Source: Schleiferiaceae bacterium
GTDB lineage: Bacteria > Bacteroidota > Bacteroidia > Flavobacteriales > Schleiferiaceae
Reading direction: 5' to 3'
Assembly (NCBI GenBank): GCA_025210575.1
Contig: JAOARK010000435.1
Span: forward strand, 1 to 9,891
Length of the DNA: 9,891 nucleotides
Shown: in pieces, positions 5,400-9,891 of the stretch
Position numbering within the stretch: the stretch's first letter is position 1
How the letters are laid out: every line of letters starts with the position of its first letter
Translations under genes and position numbers: made by a program
The notes under the pieces: generated by a model
Databases searched by the model: none
What the model was told of the DNA's origin: nothing
What the model saw: only the letters and a program-made list of their open reading frames with translations

Positions 5400-7028
5400 C
5401 TATTCTCCTAAAAAGGGGTATCTATAATCTACTGGTGAAACTAATGTTTCTTTGATCAATCTAGGCGAGCACCAACGTAACAAGTTCTGTGCAGACCCTG
5501 CTTTATCATTAGTACCAGACCCTCTCGCTCCACCAAAAGGTTGCTGACCAACTACAGCCCCAGTAGGTTTGTCGTTGATGTAGAAGTTTCCTGCCGCATT
5601 TTCCAACGCTCTTGTAGCATATTCAGCAGCATAACGATCTCCAGAGAAAATTGCTCCAGTTAAAGCGTATTCACTTGTTTCATCTACGATTTTCAAAACA
5701 TTCTCCCATTCTGCATCCTCATATTTAAATATGGTAATTACTGGGCCAAAGATTTCTTCGCACATTGTGCGGAATTTTGGGTTCGTAGTTACAACCACAG
5801 TAGGCTCAATAAAGTAACCTTTGCTCTTGTCATAACCTCCACCTACAATAATTTCAGCATCATCTTGCTCCTTAATGTAATCTAAGTAACCAGCAATTTT
5901 ATCAAACGCCTTCTCATCAATTACCGCAGTTATAAAATTGCTAAAATCTTCAGGAGAACCCGTCTTGAATGAATTTACATCCTCAACTACATAATTCAAT
6001 ACTTCATTAGCTTTACTTAAGGGTAAGTAAGCTCTAGAAGCCGCAGAACATTTTTGTCCTTGAAATTCGAAAGCTCCACGAGAAATACCTGTAGCAACTG
6101 CTTTTGAATCTGCAGAAGGATGCATAACGATAAAATCTTTACCTCCTGTTTCGCCAACAATTCTTGGGTAAGTTTTGTAATTATCTATGTTGTTACCAAT
6201 GGTTTTCCAAAGGTGTTTAAATACTCCCGTAGATCCTGTGAAGTGTAATCCAGAAAAATCTGGGTGCTTAAATAGAATATCTCCAGCCATTGGCCCATCT
6301 GCAAATACCATATTGATAACTCCATCAGGAAGTCCAGCTTCGCGGAAAATATTCATAATAGTGTGCGCAGAATAGATTTGCGTATCAGATGGTTTCCAAA
6401 CTACAACGTTACCCATTAGGGCTGCAGAAGCAGGTAAGTTACCAGATATAGCGGTAAAGTTAAACGGAGTGATCGCCACCACAAATCCTTCTAGCGGTCT
6501 GTATTCAACTCTGTTCCATATACCTTTATCAGATTCTGGTTGCTGATTGTATATGTCAACCATGTACTGCACGTTAAATCGCAAGAAATCAGCAAACTCA
6601 CAAGCCGCGTCAATTTCAGCTTGCATTGCATTCTTACTTTGTGCCAACATGGTAGCCGAATTAATCTCTGCTCTATATTTTGTTGCAACTAATTCTGCTG
6701 CTTTCATAAAAATAGAAGCTCTGTGCTCCCAGCTCATTTGGCTCCATTTTTTGCGAGCTTCTAATGCTGTATCAATAGCCAAGTTCACATGCTCAGCCGT
6801 CCCATAACTATAGGTTCCAATCACATGCTGATGATCATGTGGAGGAGTAACATTTCTCTTGTCATCGGTAAAGATCTCCTTTCCATTGATGAACATGGGA
6901 ATGTCTATTACTTGATTGAAATTTTTACTGTATGCTGCTTGCAATTCTGCACGTTCTGATGTTCCTGGTGCGTATGACAATACGGGCTCGTTGTATGGAG
7001 CAGGAACTTTAAAAACTCCTTTAGGCAT
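5400..7028 (-). CDS. pruA: L-glutamate gamma-semialdehyde (1-pyrroline-5-carboxylate) dehydrogenase
   Basis: A 542-residue aldehyde dehydrogenase of the PruA type: it oxidises glutamate gamma-semialdehyde (in equilibrium with P5C) to glutamate with NAD+, the second step of proline catabolism. Visible catalytic features are N190 ('TPFNF', oxyanion), K212 ('WKPSD', cofactor), 'FTGS' 263-266, the general base E293 in 'GETGGKD', the nucleophile C327 in 'FQGQKCSAASR', 'EIFGPV' 425-430 and 'PFGG' 497-500. The 'EFQGQKCSA' context and the N-terminal 'PYNEPVLSYAPGT' are typical of P5C dehydrogenases of the single-domain (eukaryote/Bacteroidota/Actinobacteria-like) group, and the length fits. No PutA-like proline dehydrogenase domain is fused and none is in the window. 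The gene has its own terminator (5353-5382) and a candidate promoter just upstream, so it is probably monocistronic. Confidence 0.96.
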   Translation of the reverse strand: MPKGVFKVPAPYNEPVLSYAPGTSERAELQAAYSKNFNQVIDIPMFINGKEIFTDDKRNVTPPHDHQHVIGTYSYGTAEHVNLAIDTALEARKKWSQMSWEHRASIFMKAAELVATKYRAEINSATMLAQSKNAMQAEIDAACEFADFLRFNVQYMVDIYNQQPESDKGIWNRVEYRPLEGFVVAITPFNFTAISGNLPASAALMGNVVVWKPSDTQIYSAHTIMNIFREAGLPDGVINMVFADGPMAGDILFKHPDFSGLHFTGSTGVFKHLWKTIGNNIDNYKTYPRIVGETGGKDFIVMHPSADSKAVATGISRGAFEFQGQKCSAASRAYLPLSKANEVLNYVVEDVNSFKTGSPEDFSNFITAVIDEKAFDKIAGYLDYIKEQDDAEIIVGGGYDKSKGYFIEPTVVVTTNPKFRTMCEEIFGPVITIFKYEDAEWENVLKIVDETSEYALTGAIFSGDRYAAEYATRALENAAGNFYINDKPTGAVVGQQPFGGARGSGTNDKAGSAQNLLRWCSPRLIKETLVSPVDYRYPFLGE

Positions 7029-7056
7029 TTGCTATGATTTTAATTTTTATAGGCGG

Positions 7057-7064
7057 CAAAGGTA
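7057..7064 (-). promoter_or_regulatory. Bacteroidota -7 promoter element for pruA
   Basis: On the minus strand these bases read TACCTTTG, an exact TAnnTTTG match, ending 28 bp before the pruA ATG at 7028. The nearest upstream TTTG (7094-7091) is 26 nt away, slightly longer than the usual -33 spacing. Transcription would leave a short AT-rich leader. Confidence 0.5.
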
Positions 7065-7124
7065 AACCTATATTCTATACATATTAGCGGCAAATAAGGT
7101 GGCATTCCGCAGCTTTTCATCACT

Positions 7125-7132
7125 TACTTTTG
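7125..7132 (+). promoter_or_regulatory. Bacteroidota -7 promoter element for the YbaB/EbfC gene
   Basis: The bases TACTTTTG match TAnnTTTG exactly and end 32 bp before the ATG at 7165. No TTG is present at the expected -33 position. This element and the pruA element are arranged back to back in a 136-bp divergent intergenic region. Confidence 0.45.
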
Positions 7133-7164
7133 TAACGATTAATCATCTTAAAAAAAGGATACTA

Positions 7165-7482
7165 ATGTTTGGAGATTTAATGGGAATGATGGGCAAATTG
7201 AAAGATGCCCAAAAAGAAGCGGAAGCCACAAAAGAAAGACTTAATACTGTTTACGTAACAGGTGATGCCGCAGGTGGAGCTATTAGGGTTACCGCAACGG
7301 CAAACAAAGAAATAAAGGAAATTGAGATTAGCGATGCCTTGTTACACGATAAAGAAGAACTGATAGACACCTTAGTTGTTGCTTTGAATAGCACATTAAC
7401 AAAAGCAGGTACCGTACAGGAACAAGAAATGAAAAGTGCATTAAAAGACAATATGCCAAACATACCAGGATTAGGTTTGTAA
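7165..7482 (+). CDS. YbaB/EbfC family nucleoid-associated protein
   Basis: A 105-residue small DNA-binding protein of the YbaB/EbfC family, which forms tweezer-like homodimers that bind and bridge DNA in the nucleoid. The family pattern is clear: an N-terminal 'MFGDLMGMMGKLKDAQKEAE' helix with alternating M/K/Q; 'VYVTGDAAGGAIRVTATANKEIKEIEI', which is the central G-rich beta sheet; 'LIDTLVVALNSTLTKA', the second long helix; and a short 'NIPGLGL' tail. The ATG at 7165 was chosen over an upstream in-frame start at 7099 because it gives the family's normal N-terminus and length and is preceded by an AAAAAAGGA purine-rich site (7152-7159). Upstream residues look like non-coding DNA and contain the promoter element. 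It is followed 42 bp later by the AI-2E family gene on the same strand. Confidence 0.93.
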   Translation: MFGDLMGMMGKLKDAQKEAEATKERLNTVYVTGDAAGGAIRVTATANKEIKEIEISDALLHDKEELIDTLVVALNSTLTKAGTVQEQEMKSALKDNMPNIPGLGL

Positions 7483-7485
7483 AAT

Positions 7486-7523
7486 TGAAAGGAGATGGTA
7501 ACTTAGGCTCAAGAAACTTTGAG
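7486..7523 (+). promoter_or_regulatory. Leader between ybaB-like gene and AI-2E gene: strong SD-like site, 3-codon mini-ORF and small hairpin
   Basis: GAAAGGAG (7487-7494) is an unusually good Shine-Dalgarno match for this phylum but abuts an ATG at 7495 whose frame reads Met-Val-Thr-stop (TAG 7504-7506). A 5-bp hairpin (ctcaa 7508-7512 / ttgag 7519-7523, 6-nt loop) ends one base before the likely ATG of the next gene (7525). Whether this does anything in translation of the downstream gene is inference. Confidence 0.25.
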
Positions 7524-7524
7524 T

Positions 7525-8628
7525 ATGACAGACCAAGACGGAAAACGTATTGAGCACCCTATTGATGTTGTAATTAGAATATCTGCACTCGTTGTCATAA
7601 TTGCTTGGAGTTTTCAGATACTAAAGCCTTTTTTATCAATCCTAGTATGGTCTCTCATTATTTCTATAGCACTATTTCCAGTGCAAAAGAAATTATCTGA
7701 GCTTTTAAATAATCGAAATAAGCTAGCGGCAATGCTCATAACACTGGGCATGTTGATTCTTATCATCTTGCCCATTACAATACTCGCTGAGGAATTGATT
7801 AAAAATTTCTCTACCATCACTCAAACATTATCGGCACAGAACATTGATGTTCCGCCACCAAGCGATAGAATAAAAGAAATTGCAATAATTGGAGAAACTG
7901 TTTGGGAAAATTGGCATGAAGCCAATGAGAATCTAGAAGAGTTTATACTCGATCATTCTAAAGAACTTGAGAAAATTGGATTGTTTCTGTTTGGTTCAGT
8001 TGCTGTAGCGGGAAAAGGACTCTTCATGTTTATTGCTGCTGTAATCGTCTCTGGCTTGCTATTAATTTATTCTTCTAGAGGGAGAAAGTTCGCTGATGGG
8101 CTCAGTGTAAAACTAGCAGGAAAACGCGGGCATGAAATTGTCCATTTAGCTGAGACCACAACACGCAGTGTGGTTACAGGGGTACTTGGTGTTGCCATTA
8201 TTCAAAGTTCTTTGGCTGGTATTGGTTTCATGTTAGCCGAAATCCCTTATTGGGGGATTTTGGTCATGATTGTATTATTTCTAGCGCTTATTCAGGTCGG
8301 AGTATTTCCAGTGGTTGTGCCCGCTGTAATTTACATGTTTGCTACTGCAGACACTACAACGGCCGTCATCTTTCTGATCTGGAATTTATTGGTGCTGGTT
8401 AGCGACAATGTGCTCAAACCGATTTTACTAGGCCGAGGAACAAAGGTGCCAACATTAATTGTATTTCTGGGAGCAATTGGAGGATTCATTCAATCTGGAT
8501 TTTTAGGCTTATTTATTGGGCCAGTGGTGCTTTCAATTGCGCATGAATTGTTGACTAAATGGTTGCGTACGCGCGAACAGGAAGTAATAGATGAGCAGGT
8601 TCAATCTTCCAATTCAGAAAGTTCTTGA
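7525..8628 (+). CDS. AI-2E family (PerM/YdiK/TqsA-like) polytopic membrane protein
   Basis: From ATG 7525 the protein has 367 residues; an in-frame TTG at 7519 would add two. It is a PF01594-type integral membrane protein. These have been described as exporters (of the autoinducer AI-2, or ions/small solutes), but substrates differ between members and cannot be assigned here. Hydrophobic segments lie at about 17-52 (two), 68-88, 155-182, 215-238, 243-272, 278-293 and 306-340. A soluble loop sits at about 90-150. Family signatures are 'DNVLKPILLG' (294-303) and the C-terminal 'GGFIQSGFLGLFIGPVVL' (319-336). The last about 20 residues are hydrophilic, Glu/Gln/Ser-rich. It lies 42 bp after the YbaB-like gene and is probably cotranscribed. 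Its last 28 bp overlap the convergent SGNH gene. Confidence 0.92.
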   Translation: MTDQDGKRIEHPIDVVIRISALVVIIAWSFQILKPFLSILVWSLIISIALFPVQKKLSELLNNRNKLAAMLITLGMLILIILPITILAEELIKNFSTITQTLSAQNIDVPPPSDRIKEIAIIGETVWENWHEANENLEEFILDHSKELEKIGLFLFGSVAVAGKGLFMFIAAVIVSGLLLIYSSRGRKFADGLSVKLAGKRGHEIVHLAETTTRSVVTGVLGVAIIQSSLAGIGFMLAEIPYWGILVMIVLFLALIQVGVFPVVVPAVIYMFATADTTTAVIFLIWNLLVLVSDNVLKPILLGRGTKVPTLIVFLGAIGGFIQSGFLGLFIGPVVLSIAHELLTKWLRTREQEVIDEQVQSSNSESS

Positions 8629-9614
8629 ATTATTATTGGAGATAGATATTGAGCAACAGTCTTATGGCCATGTCTATTCCAATGTCCATCGTTGTTTAGG
8701 TTAAACCAGTAATTCGGGTTTTTTCCAATTTGCTCTTGTTTGGCTAATACTTCTGAGAGGTCAATAAACTTAATACCCCTTTTTAAGATCTCACTTTTAA
8801 AATGGATAGGCAACGGTTTTTTCTCTCTATAGACTATAATGAACCTTTCGTTATCAATCCGATCCAATAATTTAAGATTAAGAGGGGCTACTTTCCTTTC
8901 TTTTGCCACGCTTGTTTCTTTAGTCGCAAATTTCCCTTCAAAGACAATATTAATTAGCCCTTCTTCTTTCACTTTTCTCCGTGAGGAATTTAGCATGTAT
9001 GCAGTAGTTGAATAAGATAAAATAGAATTGGCATTTTTAAAGCTACTCAAGTTTTGAAGTCCAAGGTAAGGCACAGGAGCTAGCGATTGAGGATCTACAT
9101 TAGGCAAGAGAGCATCCGTTTCTAAGCTCCACAGATCCTCTTGAGAGACAAACACTATGTAAAGATCAGGTTGATATTGTTCAACTTTCAATTTACTATA
9201 GCCATACATGTTTGGAAAATTGAAATTACTCCTTCCAAAATTCAACACTTGAACAGAATCTTCATAACCAATTGAAAGCTGTTTTTCAATTAATGCCCTG
9301 AAATGATTGCGCTCAAAAACCTGAAGTCCTTCTACGTATGAGTCTCCCAAAAGAGCTACTCTCTTTATTCCTGATTGCTTCTCCTTTGTGTAATATGGAC
9401 CAAAATATTCTCCATGGTTTACTCTCCCCATTGAATACCCTTCAGAAAACCATACATATTCATAATCACTTCTGTATGATTTTCCTTGATCTTCATTAAA
9501 ATACACTTCACTGGTCCTTGCTATTCCTGTTACAGAAACAAACAGATCAATAACAATCATAGCCATTATAAATGTTAGGGCAAAAGCAACTATATTTTTG
9601 AATTGATCTTTCAA
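8601..9614 (-). CDS. SGNH/GDSL-fold protein (AlgX/AlgJ/DltD-like), partner of the upstream MBOAT acyltransferase
   Basis: A 337-residue protein with one N-terminal membrane anchor (about 7-29, after a short basic start) and the rest outside the cytoplasm. Block I of the SGNH fold is 'LLGDSYVEG' (88-96) with nucleophile S92; block II glycine is G127 ('NFGRSN'); block V is 'NDGHWNRHGH' (308-317) with D309 and H311, like the 'DxHWN' motif of AlgX/AlgJ-type O-acetyltransferases. The block III Asn is not obvious: the aligned strand reads 'FVSQEDL' (155-161), with Glu where Asn is usual. The start is a TTG at 9614, overlapping the TGA of the MBOAT gene (TTGA, 4 bp), which suggests translational coupling; starting at the first ATG (residue 17) would cut through the membrane anchor. 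The pairing suggests transfer of an acyl (perhaps acetyl) group to a surface polymer; the polymer is unknown. Confidence 0.82.
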   Translation of the reverse strand: MKDQFKNIVAFALTFIMAMIVIDLFVSVTGIARTSEVYFNEDQGKSYRSDYEYVWFSEGYSMGRVNHGEYFGPYYTKEKQSGIKRVALLGDSYVEGLQVFERNHFRALIEKQLSIGYEDSVQVLNFGRSNFNFPNMYGYSKLKVEQYQPDLYIVFVSQEDLWSLETDALLPNVDPQSLAPVPYLGLQNLSSFKNANSILSYSTTAYMLNSSRRKVKEEGLINIVFEGKFATKETSVAKERKVAPLNLKLLDRIDNERFIIVYREKKPLPIHFKSEILKRGIKFIDLSEVLAKQEQIGKNPNYWFNLNNDGHWNRHGHKTVAQYLSPIIIQELSELED

Positions 9615-9891
9615 AACTGGAAGTATATAAATGGCGAAGTTTTAGACTGAATGATATATACAATACTCACAAAGAACATAGCACTGAGCAAACCATATCT
9701 CACCGCTTTGTTTTGAATCTTTAAGGTAAACGCATGCATTCCTGTTTGGTATTCAAAAATTTGGAACAACATTATAACTGTAAAGAAACTCAATCCCACC
9801 TTTATGTACTGCCAAACGAACTGAGTACTTTCCCAATGGATAATCTTAGAGAAGAACAAAACGATTTCATTAATTGAATTTACCCTGAAGA
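9611..9891 (-). CDS. C-terminal part of an MBOAT-family (AlgI/DltB-like) O-acyltransferase, truncated by the window edge
   Basis: The frame is open from the right edge (9891) to a TGA at 9611-9613, giving about 93 residues of a protein whose N-terminus lies outside the window. It has hydrophobic segments around 'FVWQYIKVGLSFFTVIMLFQ' and 'GLLSAMFFVSIVYII', and ends in 'FIYFQF', an ending very common in Bacteroidota AlgI-type MBOAT proteins. MBOAT proteins move acyl groups across the membrane for O-acylation of extracellular polysaccharides or teichoic acids. The catalytic histidine region would be further upstream and cannot be seen. The family call leans on the C-terminal motif and on the adjacent SGNH gene, with which it overlaps by 4 bp. 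Confidence 0.75.
   Translation of the reverse strand, partial: FRVNSINEIVLFFSKIIHWESTQFVWQYIKVGLSFFTVIMLFQIFEYQTGMHAFTLKIQNKAVRYGLLSAMFFVSIVYIIQSKTSPFIYFQF

Noticed and set aside
5270..5455. 61-codon frame overlapping the stop of the small ORF
   Set aside because: It runs through two intrinsic terminators and into the pruA 3' end; the composition looks like translated hairpin sequence.
6491..6807. Open frames inside pruA in other frames
   Set aside because: They lie within a full-length, motif-complete dehydrogenase and have no support of their own.
7099..7164. Longer start for the YbaB-like protein at 7099
   Set aside because: The extra 22 residues are not family-like and overlap the promoter element; ATG 7165 gives the normal length and has a purine-rich site upstream.

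Overview
The window looks like chromosomal DNA from a Bacteroidota bacterium, most likely the Flavobacteriia. The evidence is AT-rich coding sequence, a type IX secretion (gliding-motility type) C-terminal sorting domain at the left edge, good matches to the Bacteroidota promoter -7 element TAnnTTTG ahead of several genes, few Shine-Dalgarno sequences, and Bacteroidota-like RsmG, PruA and LpxL/HtrB-type proteins. No phage, transposon, CRISPR array, tRNA or rRNA was seen.

Layout, left to right: (1) 1-204, the C-terminal tail of a secreted protein with a type B T9SS sorting domain. (2) 372-2261, a two-gene unit on the + strand: a small exported PstS-like binding protein followed 9 bp later by a membrane adenylate cyclase (TM, extracytoplasmic domain, TM, HAMP, coiled coil, class III cyclase). 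(3) 2258-3274, a minus-strand radical SAM/SPASM enzyme, divergent from rsmG (3409-4041), which starts with TTG. (4) 4020-4952, a minus-strand LpxL/HtrB-family lipid A acyltransferase. (5) 5079-5273, a small highly charged protein of unknown function, followed by two back-to-back intrinsic terminators. (6) 5400-7028, pruA on the minus strand, divergent from (7) a YbaB/EbfC nucleoid protein (7165-7482) and an AI-2E-family membrane protein (7525-8628). (8) 8601-9891, a minus-strand pair: an SGNH-fold protein preceded by an MBOAT acyltransferase that runs off the right edge.

Most genes are ordinary core functions (16S rRNA methylation, lipid A acylation, proline/glutamate catabolism, nucleoid protein). 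Two units invite functional hypotheses. The binding-protein/adenylate-cyclase pair looks like a periplasmic-ligand-to-cAMP sensory system. The MBOAT/SGNH pair looks like an O-acylation system for a cell-surface polymer. The region is very compact: three convergent gene pairs overlap at their 3' ends by 4, 22 and 28 bp. No stretch longer than about 170 bp lacks a gene. I did not find a clearly unprecedented system; the best candidate for follow-up is the binding-protein/cyclase pair.
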